Source: Sporodiniella umbellata
Lineage: Eukaryota; Mucoromycota; Mucoromycetes; Mucorales; Rhizopodaceae
DNA length: 64,000 nt
NCBI GenBank assembly: GCA_025677835.1
Contig: JAIXMR010000085.1
Span: 1-64,000, forward strand
Reading direction: 5' to 3'
In this document: positions 47,013 through 58,624 of the stretch, piece by piece
Position numbering within the stretch: the first letter of the stretch is position 1
Layout of the letters: each line of letters opens with the position of its first letter
The notes under the pieces: model-generated
Databases searched by the model: none
Told to the model about the DNA's origin: nothing
What the model saw: only the letters and a program-made list of their open reading frames with translations
Program-made: the position numbers and the translations under genes

Positions 47013-48835
47013 CTACGTCCTTTTTCGTTCAAATATTGGGCGACGCTGGCTAAATCTTCTGTAATCAAACAATATTTTTTTGAAGCTCAAGATGGTTGCT
47101 AAGTCTTAATTCCATAGTCTTTGTTTAATGAGACTTGATAGAAGGCAACGTTCTTGTACCTATAGTGTGTAAAAGATTAGTTACTATTGTAAGTATTCAA
47201 GTTTGTGTCGCATATCCGAGCAACCTGTGACACTTAATGCCATACATACTTTGTCGTTAATAAGGCCTTGAGTATATAACGGTTTTATAAGTTTCTAAAG
47301 CGCTCTCACAACTCAGACAATAAGAGGAGGTTCTAGATTCATCTATAAGGTATACACCAAAACCGTTTTTCATGAAACAAATTCCTTTATTTACTCCATT
47401 GATTGCGAATCCAAAAAAAAAAAACCAACCGAGGGCAACTCTTTTTTTGGGAATGAATACTTCATCTGATTACAAAATTTTTGAACCTCATTATGGAGAG
47501 CTGTTTTTATATCTTCCTTGGTAGAATCAATAGTGTTCATTTTTCTACGGATATCTTCTATCTTTTCCTTTTTTTTTTAAAAAAAAAAAACAGTTTATTC
47601 AATATGTTGCGTAGTCTATTCCCAAAACGTGCCGTGATATTATTGTAGTAAGCCGTGTGGATTTTTGTACGCTCTTGGAGAACAATTTGTTAAGCGTATA
47701 ATAGAAGGTAGCCTGTGTCTCTACATTAGGAGTTTTAATGTTTGGAGATCACTTGTCTATAGTCACTTGTTGCGTCCTTCAGCCTTGCAGAGCTACTACT
47801 TCCTCTAATTATGAGATTTAAAAACGCCTATACAAAGAAATTCCTATTCACATAGACTTTTAATGAAAAGTTATTGTTTGCTACAATTTCTTTTGAAAAG
47901 GTGTACTAGACATATACAGTGCATATATGACTACAAGATTTGTGATATTTACCAAATCATGCAACGACTCTACATACTCTTCTTTCCATATTCTATTTAT
48001 GCTCATTTTTACTGTCATAATGTGGTCAACTGGATTTTTTGTTGTGCCACTACTAGTTTCGTCAATTGGGCTATGAGAAAAACCTGGCTTAGAAGAGTCT
48101 GTATTAAGATTTAGAGTGGTAGGTTTGCACTTTGAGGAAGCAGAATGGCTCGACTCAGAAGCGGTCATACTTCTTTGTTTTGAGATTAAACTTGGCCCTG
48201 CATCAATGTAGGTTTGTTGAAAATAGGAGTGAAGTGACCATATCTACTACTTTCTGCAAGATCATAGTGGTCGATGGTAACTTGAGTGTCAATGGTCTTC
48301 CCTTTCGCCTTCACCTTTTAAGACAACTCTGCTACGAAGATATTTTTCTGACTATTATAGTACATAAAAAAAAAGGGGGTTATATATCTAACTATATTCA
48401 GTCTGACAAAGAAACTTGCTTCTTTGCTTTCTACTGATTGAAAGTCGCCATCGGACGATAACAAGTTTTTGGAGGACTTCACCACGGGGATATTTCCCTT
48501 GGCTATTATAGAGGGTGTTCAATGTTAGACTAGTTATCTATCTGCATTAAACCTGACAAAAAAGCTTAATTCACTGTTTTCTATTACTCGCAATCACTGG
48601 TTGAAAATCACCATCCGATGATGTTATGTCTTATACATACTCAACAGCCAGATCTATAATCATCATGGTAAAAGTCAGTAACATTGTAATTGATCTTATT
48701 AGATATATGGGCTACCGTTTTTGTTCTTAGACTGACTTTTCTTGTTTGAAGGTGCTTGCTTATTCTTGTGACTTCCCTTGGTTTTGCGGTTCTTCAGTAG
48801 GAGTTTAACAAGTTGAGTAGAACGAATATGTCAAT
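47013..48835 (-). mobile_element. Decayed TnpB/Fanzor-like element (pseudogene)
   Basis: Coding-like segments in one order on the minus strand, broken by stops, frameshifts and deletion. (1) 48835-48690: a Lys/Asn-rich N-terminal region (KNRKTKGSHKNKQAPSNKKS). (2) 48168-47881: a Ser-rich stretch, then MTVKMSINRIWKEEYVESLH and DLVNITNLVV. (3) About 47790-47440: IHTAYYNNITARFGNRLRN, then ILNKL and a coiled segment with IRRKMNTIDSTKEDIK and VQKFCNQMKY. (4) About 47385-47260: FMKNGFGVYLIDESRTSSYC then LSCE, resembling the Zn-ribbon entry (C-x2-C) of TnpB/Fanzor-type proteins in Mucorales genomes. The central RuvC region is missing. The family assignment comes from memory of motif order, not a search; inactivity is directly visible. 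Confidence 0.5.
48328..48625. repeat. Degenerate tandem duplication of about 148 bp inside the relic element
   Basis: Two copies, about 48328-48465 and 48476-48625, share blocks such as GATATTT, CTATTATAG, TTATCTATCT or a close variant, CCTGACAAA and a TGATTGAAAG-CACCATC end. On the minus strand both ends encode SSDGDFQ. Copies differ by many substitutions and an indel. Confidence 0.6.
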
Positions 48836-49639
48836 TCAAGAAAATAGGAAAAAAAGGAATACTAAAAAACAGAACAAGAGAGAAAAAGGAAAAAATAGAA
48901 AGTTTTATTGATTCAAATCAAGTACAATACTATATCCGCGTATGTCTCTATTATAATCAATTCAAAACATTATATATCTTGGTGTCAAAAGTATTGTCTT
49001 TAATTTATTGATGGTTATTCATAAACTCTCGATATGTACCTCTTTAGGTGGTACATCGGCTGGTTTTCATTCATAGCCTATTAGTTTTTAATTGATCGAT
49101 CGGCTTGTGGTGTACTCTATGATAGGCTTCTAGCTATGTTTTTAGCAGAGTTATATTGTGCATCAATACTAAAAATGGGGGCTTTATATAGTTCTGTAAA
49201 GCGTCATGTATCTAGGTATTTGCTTGTGTGGTACTTTAATAACTAATAATTATTTTGCATGATGATATATACATATGATTTAAGGCGATAAAATAAACAG
49301 GAGGAGGACGCAGAAGAGACTAAATACTCAACTAACTTGCCTTCACAGTGCCGCATAAGCAATGTATTACCTACTAGCGAGATAAATTTCTATTATAAGA
49401 AATTACACTTTAGAATGGAAGCGATAAAAGCATGGTTTCCTAGACTAGCTTACCTTCCAGTCACTAAAAGTTGTAGTATTTTAATTTGGGTGAGTAGTAA
49501 TCGTCGAATGGGGATTGAAATATTAATACCATTTACTGGGTATAGACTTGTGTTATATTTAGTGCATTTTCAGATTTTTTCAGTAACCATATTTTGTAGC
49601 TAATGTCCTAGAGTATATATCCTTTCTTTTTTCAAATTT

Positions 49640-50301
49640 TTAAATGTATATAGTGTAAATATATTTACTACAGCCTATCACTGTATTATCTCTAATCATA
49701 CTGCACATTTCTATGTTTTTTATGAATCTATACTTGTTACTATTATATAATGTAAAAGTGCTGTCGTTAACTTCCATAGTGTCTTCCTTCAAGAACCTTT
49801 CATACATATCAGTGAATAAATATATGGCTCGCCTATTGTCTTTGTATATTCTTTGTCTACAGACATTGTTTCCAGCTTCTTATAGTTTATTTTCACTTTA
49901 CCTATACTATTTTTTGCTTCTTTATCTTGATTAGACTTGGCAAACTCTTTTTTAGATTTAGGTTTATCTTTTGGTATTTCCTCAACATCGCATTCTATAT
50001 CACTACTTTATAATTGATAACATCCATTCATATCAATACTGTCTATAGTTATAGGCGGTTTTAATGGCGAATTTGGTTATTGTTGTTGTGGCATTTGTAG
50101 TGTATTTACATTATTTCTCGCTTTGTTTTCTACTTGTTGAATAATACCTTTTATGGTCTTCTTTTTCTTCTTGGTTCTTTGGAAATATTCAGTTAAAATA
50201 TTATTTAGACTATCCACGTCTCTAATATTGTGCTCTTTCATAGTACAATCTAATCTAATGGGGTTAAGAAGATACTTTTCACAGTTTATAAACGAGTTCA
50301 T
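49640..50301 (-). pseudogene. Coding relic of an unrecognised gene or mobile element
   Basis: A 74-codon frame from an ATG (50301) with MNSFINCEKYLLNPIRLDC and KEHNIRDVDSLNNILTEYF is followed, past single in-frame stops, by PPITIDSIDMNGCYQL, then DIECDVEEIPKDKPKSKKE and KINYKKLETMSVDKEYTKT. After an apparent one-base shift the frame continues with AIYLFTDMYERFLKEDTMEV and NSNKYRFIKNIEMCSMIRD. The long stretch of protein-like sequence interrupted by isolated stops argues for a pseudogene. It lies next to the TnpB/Fanzor-like relic and has the same orientation. The family is unknown; a DNA transposon N-terminal half is a guess. Confidence 0.45.
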
Positions 50302-51538
50302 TTAATAAATATATTTTACATCTAACAGTTTTTCAATTTTTAGTGGTAGTGCAGAATTATAAAAGAGGATACTTTGTATAAAAGCATCAAAACTCCATTT
50401 ATCCAGGAAATATCAACTATTGTAAGTGGGCGATAACTTTCGAGTCCAGATACTTTTGAAATTTGGAAGCGAAATCAAACGGTTACTAACAACCATAAAT
50501 AGTAAAGCTCGCTACTTTTCGAGTTCCCATTTGGCAAATGCCTTTTGGTTAATCTTTACTTTCGAAGCCTAAAGCGAAGGTTCAGATTTGCTGCTCTATG
50601 AATAAGAAGAGCTTCTGTTACCATCTAAAGACGTTCCTAATAACGTGTAAGCCAAAAAGTGTTTAGACTTCTATCTAACTTCAGGAGAGTTTATGGTGCT
50701 TTATATACTCCGGTAAACCCGCATGTAGTACAACTAATTGGCTTAGACGGCATGCTGAAGTAGTATATCCACATTCTCTAAATCAAAGCCGCTTTTGGTT
50801 TACGCGAAGCTACAGTTATATAACAAAAATAAAGTTATAGCCTAGAAGATAACTCAGTTTCTATTGCAGATGTTTGAAATACAATAAAGTTTCATATTAA
50901 AACACAAGATTAAAAAACCATGTTGACAAAGCTCTGAATCATTTGCTCATAAATTATGCTGTGAACTTGACATTGATGCGCGCCAAAGTTTAACCGGTAG
51001 TGTTTATTCTTAATTGATTACTGTCGAAGAGGCTGTGTCAACTTTGTCTTACCAAAAATAACTAAAACCCAATTGGGCTTGAATAAAAACCAACCAATGT
51101 CGATGTCTGTGATTTATTTGTCTGTATCTAATCAGTCCCAGCTTCATATATGCTGTGAATTGACCTATACCAAATGTACCAGTGTATAAATACATTTATA
51201 AATTCAAAAAGAGTAATCGAGATAAGGTAGCAAAGCTCATATATTGAGACAGAAAAGAATATAGGCTGGTTATACCAGAGCTTTGCTCTGCTTTTAGTAC
51301 TATTTGAAAGATAAAACTTTACCGATTAAAAGCTGGATCAATAAATTTCGGTTGAGCCAAAATAGTTGTCGCAAAGAACTAACAGTAAAAGGCTTTGCAA
51401 CTTTCATCTCAGGCAAATACCTTTTTTCTTTTTTTTTTAGGAAAATCTAATTATCTTCCCCTTTAATTTTTTTTTTTGGTCACTTTTATTAATCTTTTTT
51501 TTTTTTTTTTTTGCGAAAAAGAGGAATGAGATATAGAA
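50302..51538. other. Intergenic, CCH1 promoter side
   Basis: AT-rich. A motif near 50698 (GGTGCTTTATATACTCCGGT) resembles one near 49177 (GGGGCTTTATATAGTTCTGT), suggesting scattered copies of an old repeat. No gene is recognised. Confidence 0.45.
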
Positions 51539-54315
51539 ATGTCTTTGAGAAATAAAAAGAGCAGTTCTTCAAAGCGCATCTCATTAAGTAACAATTACAA
51601 CTCAATAAACGATGCAGAAGCTTCAGGCTCATCACTGCTTGATCCTCAGGATGAAGAACCAACAACTAAAAGAAGCAGCACCAAATTAAGTAGGCGTTAT
51701 ACGCAAAAGAAAACGCCCTCCATGGTTGAGTTCATGACAGAATTTGAACAGGAGAGACGGCTGTCACCACCTCCTACACCTGCATTGCCCACTATCGACG
51801 CAGAAGAAGCAAGCATAATGTCTTTCGAAGAACCCGACAGTTTTTCAGATACAGCAAGACTCACCATGAATGCCTCAACAATGTCAGGCTACGATATGCA
51901 AGAATCTCCTATATTAATGGCGCCATCGCCTATGCCTAAATTGTACAAACCTGCCAGTATTGATCCAGAAGTTGATCGTCGAAAAGTACATAGATTCCTT
52001 ACACGTGATGACCTGAGACTTTATTGCCAGCTGTCATTAGACACTTTAAGGACTGTAGCTAAAAGAGTAGTAAACTTAAACCAGCAAAGAATCAATCCAT
52101 ATGTTCGATCAGAGGAAGAGCAAAATCGAGAACAACAGTTACAGGAGAGAAAAAAAGAACGTGCACCAAGACAAACTGCTCGAGAAGAAGACAATGATTC
52201 TGACAGCTCGTCCATAAACGACGTAAACATACCGATATCAATAACCACATCTAGCAACAGCACTGGACCTAATGGGTCCAATACTATAAAATATACACCT
52301 GCGAACATATTCTCCCCGACGCATACCAACCTTTATGGCTATAGCTTAAAAATGTTTTCACCGCAAAACCCGTTACGAGTGTCTCTGTATAGAATATTTC
52401 ATTGGAAGTAAGAGGCATTTATAGTTAAAAAAAAAAAATACTGACATATAAATCAAATCAGATGGATGGAGACATTTATTATGTTCCTCATTCTTTTGCA
52501 TGGCGTTGTTCTATTTATTGTTGGATGGGGAGACGATCCCTTTCCGACCCCACCTAGCACTTGGGGTGAGCATTGGTCTCAATATGTGCTTTTTGCTATT
52601 TTTGTTATTTATACGCAAGTAGAACTATATGATCCATAAAACAGTCCCAACTTACCCCTATTACAAACAACAGGTTGTTAGCCTTATGTCGAGTAATTGT
52701 GCATGGTGTCTTTCTGAATCCTCCTACACCGCATGCGCCACGTGCTTACCTAAGACATAGCTGGGACCGTATTGACTGTGTATCAATTATCGCCTACTGG
52801 GTCGACTTTTGCTTACTTTTATCGCATCAAGAAATTATAGAAGATCAAGGCCGCCGACTATTGGTTTTTAAAATGCTGTCGGCTTTAGTCTTGCTGCGTT
52901 TGATGAACATCACAGATGGTAGCAAGGTTATATTGAATAGTTTAAAAAAGGCAGCACCTCTATTGGGTAATGTTTTGTTTTTTGTATTCTTTTTCTTTGT
53001 TATTTTCGCGTGAGTATATAGCTTCAATTGGACATGTACTTATTTTTTTTTTCAGTATCATAGGTGTCCAATCGTTCAGTGGTTCATTTCAAAGGCACTG
53101 TGTTTGGCATGGTAAAACAATATGGACAGTTTTGACGGTTTGCTATTGATATTAAAGAAAAAACTATATTTTAGATCCCGGCAATTCTTCCCATACGGAA
53201 GAATTACAGCAGTATTGTGGTGGCTATGTCAATGAGACAGGATACACAGTACCCTATAAACTAAGGTCAGGTGAGCACGCTCTATGGTCAAAAGGATTTA
53301 TCTGTGAGCAAGGATTAGTATGCGAAGAGACAGAGAATCCATATGGTGGAACCATCAGTTTCGACAATATCTTTTCGTCCATGATGATTGTCATGATATG
53401 TGCTGGAGGTAGAGAGAAATTGCATATATAAACCGGAAAAGTACTTAACGATTTAGTGCAATCATGGACGGACCGTATGTACGATATGATGGATGCTGAG
53501 TATATTTTTGCTTCGATTTACTTTATTGTTATTGTGGTTGTTATGAACTTTTGGTTGATCAACTTGTTTATTGCTGTAATTACAGAAATGTTTGCCAAAG
53601 TGCGCGAAGATTCGCAGCATTCGGCTTTTACCAGCTCAACGTAAACATATATACTGCTAAAAAAACATCGTGTTAATACTCTATCTAGAGCAAAGCCTGT
53701 TCTAGCGGATATGAATGAAGAAGGATGGGAATTTTCTGAAACTACAGATGCCCAGAGCATAAAGAAAAAGCGGTCGCTCCTATTATGGGCGGTAGTTTTG
53801 ACAAAACCTTTTTGGGTTTTTTTGGTGGTCGTGGATCTAGTAGCCATGGCTTTTAAAAACAATAGTATGACACAAGAGCAACTAGATGCACTTGATACCC
53901 TAGAAACTGCGTTCTCACTTGCGTTTTTGTTTGAAATAATACTTCGTATGCTTGCTCATTGGAAGGATCTGAAAAGCTTTTTTAAAGATAAAAGAAATTC
54001 AACCGATTTTCTTATTGCTATTATTACATGCATCATCCAAATTGACAATATCAAAAGGCATACCTTGGTCTACATATGGTTTACTGGCTTCCAGGTACTT
54101 CGTATCTATAGAGTTGTGATGGCTATTCCTCGACTTCGAAACTTGATGGTTAGTACTTAAGATAAGAAAGAATAGGCCTTAGCTAACGTTTTTATTTCAT
54201 TTAGTCGCGTATCTTGGGAAGTATGTATGGTTTGTTCAATTTAACCTTTTTCATTGTGCTCTCTACTTTGCTCTGTTCTATTATTGTAAGTTTGCATACG
54301 TAGCACATTATAGCT

Positions 54316-54360
<45 letters not shown>

Positions 54361-54576
54361 AGGCGTACCAGCTGTTTGAAGGGGTCATTAACGAAACTGG
54401 AGAGGAAATGCGATTTTTTTCCATCTATAACACTTTTGCTGGACTTTATCAACTATTTTCTGGAGAAGATTGGACAACTATTTTATACAACGTTTTGGAA
54501 GCTGGGTCTACCAATAAAAATAGTGCTATCTATGCCCTGTTTCTCGTAGTCTGGTTTTGTTTCTCCAACTGTAGGC

Positions 54577-54609
<33 letters not shown>

Positions 54610-56546
54610 AATAGCACATCTAGTTGTTTTGGTCAACATGTTTATTGCAGTATTGATGGAAAACTTTGAAATAGCAGAGGAAGATAAAAGAAAGAATCAA
54701 GTGCTATCATTTATGAAAAAGACGGAGATTGAGTTGAACAAGAAAACGGTTGTCAGTCGATGGAATATATATCGCTATTTTAAGCCGCAACCGAAAGGAC
54801 TAGATATCTCAAATATACCCAGTAATTTGGTGCTGTCTGTACAAAAAAGTATTGTACGAGAATTTATGAATGAAATGGACCAGCCACAAGAGCCTTTTTT
54901 AAAGCATGCCAACCTGAAAAAGGAAGAACGCAAACAACACAGAGTGGTCAGCAAAGCCATGAATTTTTTTGGTCGTATCTTTCCTATCCCAGAACAGCCG
55001 GTGGCAAGCAGTAGCCACAACACACGACTTAGCTTACAGCTAGATGCTGCTAACCCATTTGATCAAGTTGGCACGTTTTATGACTTCAAAGGTCGTCAGT
55101 CAGAAGAGCCGCGTGCTTTACGTTATTTAGTAGACCCTACTTTACGCGACACAGTGGCTAGCCGGTATCAGCAAGAGACAACGGATCAAGACATTGACGA
55201 ACGTAAGGCACTCAAGCGTGATTTTATTACAGCCCATCCAACTTATGATCGATCTCTCTATTTTTTCTCAAACCGTAACCCGCTTCGACTATGGTGCCAG
55301 CGTTTGGTCCAGCCTAGTCACGGGGAGCGTACCTTTGGTATGCCTCCGTCTCGCTGGATGAGCCTGGTTTTCTCTGCTATTATCACTTGTTGTGTGATTG
55401 CTAATGTGATTGTAACGATCCACAACTCGCCTGTATTTCAATACAAACACCGCAACGACCGAGCTGAAGTAATGAAGTTGGTATATTCTGATTGGGCCTT
55501 TACTGTTATTTTTACCATCGAGTTCTTAATTAAGGTGATTGCGGACGGGTTTATGATGACGCCCAATGCTTATCTGATGAACGGATGGAACGCATTGGAC
55601 CTGTTTGTATTGGTGACGCTGTATATGTCTAATTTTAACCAGTTTTCAAGCGCCACGGGTATTGAGCGTAGCTTTCGCGCTTTTAAGGCTTTGCGCGCGC
55701 TACGTTTGATCAACCTATTGGGCCCTGCGAAGGAAACGTTTACTGCCATTTTGTTTACCGGGCTCCCACGTATTTTGGATGCTGGTGTTTTGGGGCTTTG
55801 TTTGATTGTACCTTTTGCACTTTACGGCCAGAACGTGTTCATGGGACTTTTTTATCAATGCAACGATGACGACGCAAAAGGCAAGTTGGATTGTTTATTT
55901 GAAAACAACCTGTCAACACAAGAACCTATGCCCGATGACACATCTATTTATATGCCGCGACAGTGGGCTAATCCGTACGACTACAACTTTGACTCTTTCT
56001 GGAGGTCTCTTTTGGTCCTTTTTGAGATTGCAAGTGGCGAAGGATGGGTGGATGTGATGGAGACAAGCATGGGCATTACTGGCAAAGACTTGGCGCCAGA
56101 GCAAGATGCAAGTCAACTTTGGGGTATATTTTTTATGGTGTATAATTTGGCGGGCTCTGTGTTTGTGATTTCACTCTTTTTGGGTGTTGTTATGGAGAAT
56201 TTTACAAGGAGAAACGGAACAGCTTATCTAACCAGTGATCAGCGACGATGGCTGGATCTCAAAAAGTTTTTAAATCAGATTCGACCTGCCAAACGGCCCA
56301 AAGTACCTCCTTTGAACAGTTTACGCAAGTTGTGTTATGATTGGACTGTGGAAAAACGAGGAAACTTTTACAAGTTTATGACCATGATTGTGACAGCCAA
56401 CATTGTGTTTCTATGTGTGGACACGATTAGCGATTCCGACCCTGGCAGTCGTGACACAAATACCTGGGGTTCTGTGAAAGGTAAAAAATGAAGAAAAAGG
56501 AATGGAAACATTAATTAGCGATAAATTTGTGTGTGTGTGTGTGTGT

Positions 56547-56581
<35 letters not shown>

Positions 56582-58455
56582 TGTGTGTGTATGTGTATAT
56601 AGTTTATATTTATTTGGCATTTATTGTTGTTTATGTTCTTGAAATTGGCACAAAACTATTGGGTCTCGGGTGGTCCTCATTTAGAAAGAATTTGTGGAAC
56701 TTGTTTGACCTAGTTATGGTTATTGGCGGATTTACAACTACTATTGTTCATTTCATTAACCCTGGACTACAATCCAATGTTGAATTACAAAAATTATTCA
56801 TGACCGCTTTGTGTTTGAAACTAGTTCAGAGAAGCGACAGCCTAAATCAGCTATTCACTACTATGGCGTAAATACCACAAAATCAAAAAGGGGGAAAAAA
56901 AAAAAAAAAAAAAAAAAAAAAGGGGGCGGTTACTAATATTTTTATTTTTGTTTGTGAATCTACTTTAGAGCTTCTGCCTATCAAATCATCAATGTGTTTG
57001 CAGTCTGGCTTATTGTTCTTACAACCTACTCTATCATGTTTATGCAAATATTTGGACTGACTAAATATGGTACTAATGCGACAAATGAACACGTGAACTT
57101 TCGAACATTTCCCATTACGCTTATCTCGCTTATTCGATATTCTACAGGGTAAGTTTGACAGTCGTACCAACAAAGCTTATAGACAAAACGAACATAGGGA
57201 AGGGTGGAACGATGTGATGCACGATTTCACGGTGGAATACCCCAATTGTGTAGTAGCAGATAATTATCTGGACTCAGACTGCGGCTCGCTTCGGTGGTCC
57301 TATTTCCTCTTTCTGTCATTTAACATTATTTCGATGTATATTTTTACTTCGGTGTTTGTAGCTGTCGTAGCTGATAACTTTTCATATGTCTATCAGACCC
57401 AAGCCAATTTTTCTCTGGTCAACCGTGATGAGATTCGAAAGTACAAGATGACGTGGGCCTCTGTAGACCAAGAAAGAACAGGGTATGTGAAACCTGGGGA
57501 TTACATAACATTTTGGAGGGTAAGTGAAAATGGGCAAGGATACGACGATGACGCATAATGATAGAAACTGGATGGCTTGTTTACTGTAAGAACCTTTGAA
57601 CCGCAATATGCCTACAAGAAGCTTGTGGAGGAGTGTAGAACGCGAGAAACCAAATTGGACGTGTATGACCATTGTTTAGATTTAAAAGTACTAAACCAGA
57701 AACTCAACGAATTGAATCCGCAAGAGGTACACAAGAGACGACAAGACTTGGAAAGGATTTATTGGGTAACTCAAAACGAGAGTGAACACAAAGTTTATTT
57801 TTCTGACTAGGAAACCGCGCTGATTGAATCGGGATCCAAAGGCGTCTCATTCAATCAAATGCTATTGATGCTCTCACAAAGAAAGCTCATTGTGCCTGAA
57901 AACTCACTTGTGTAAGATAGCTCTTGACGTTTCAAAAATGCCTTACTAAGTGCTTGACTAGACTTGAGGACTTGTTAGAGGACCAGAAAAAAGAGGAAGC
58001 CATACACACCCTGATCTCGATTGACCGTGTCCGAGGGCTTATGGAAACAATTGCACTTCGCAAAAAGTTTCTAAAGCATCTGAATAATCAAAAACAGCAA
58101 AAAGGTAACTTGTCTTACACAAAATGGTAACTTGTTTTAACCTTTGTGAATACAGTGCCTGAAATTAGGGTGGATAATCAAACTGTACCACCCAGTCTAC
58201 CCTCTGCTAGTTACACTCTCAAGACGCCCACGTAAAAAAGAGTTAAAAATGGAAAGAGACTAAGTTATATGTTTTAGTTCACCTTATTACGAATTAACAA
58301 GTGAAGAAGAAAGTGACGGGGATGCGATGGAAGAGAATGCATTAACAGAAGATGCTGTATCTCACGATATCTGGAAAGGTAACCATAACCTTTTGTTTCA
58401 AATTCTTTTTTAAATGTCTTTTTTGGTAGAAATGTTACAGGAGGAGTCGGTTTAG
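51539..58455 (+). CDS. CCH1: Cch1-type voltage-gated calcium channel alpha subunit
   Basis: Nineteen exons (51539-52407, 52462-52614, 52674-53009, 53056-53111, 53175-53408, 53457-53640, 53689-54148, 54205-54285, 54363-54570, 54624-56480, 56603-56867, 56969-57148, 57198-57519, 57565-57765, 57811-57911, 57962-58104, 58156-58231, 58278-58378, 58430-58455) give about 1950 residues, all phases agreeing. A 290-residue Ser-rich cytosolic N-terminus precedes four ion-channel repeats. Pore loops read VQSWTD (about 550, split by an intron), SGEDWTT (about 826), SGEGWVDV (about 1332) and TGEGWNDV (about 1629). Voltage-sensor Arg segments are visible (RSFRAFKALRALRLINLL). An EF-hand-like segment (MTWASVDQERTGYVKPGDY) follows repeat IV. 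With Mid1 this channel mediates high-affinity calcium entry at the plasma membrane. Intron 2 is GC-AG. Confidence 0.96.
56528..56599. repeat. (GT)n microsatellite in a CCH1 intron
   Basis: About 70 nt of GT repeats, with two imperfect units, fill most of intron 10 (56481-56602), directly before its TATATAG acceptor. Confidence 0.95.
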
Positions 58456-58515
58456 ACAGTATGAGGCTTAGAAATAAAAAAATCGTGACTTGTTTTCTCT
58501 GTCTTTTTCCTGCCC

Positions 58516-58561
<46 letters not shown>

Positions 58562-58624
58562 CCAAACCACTAGAGGTTTTTTCTTGTTAATTGTATATAT
58601 ATATTCATACATACATACGCACCT

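Noticed and set aside
56411..56620. Thr-His repeat protein on the minus strand
   Set aside because: It is a reading of the GT microsatellite in a CCH1 intron.
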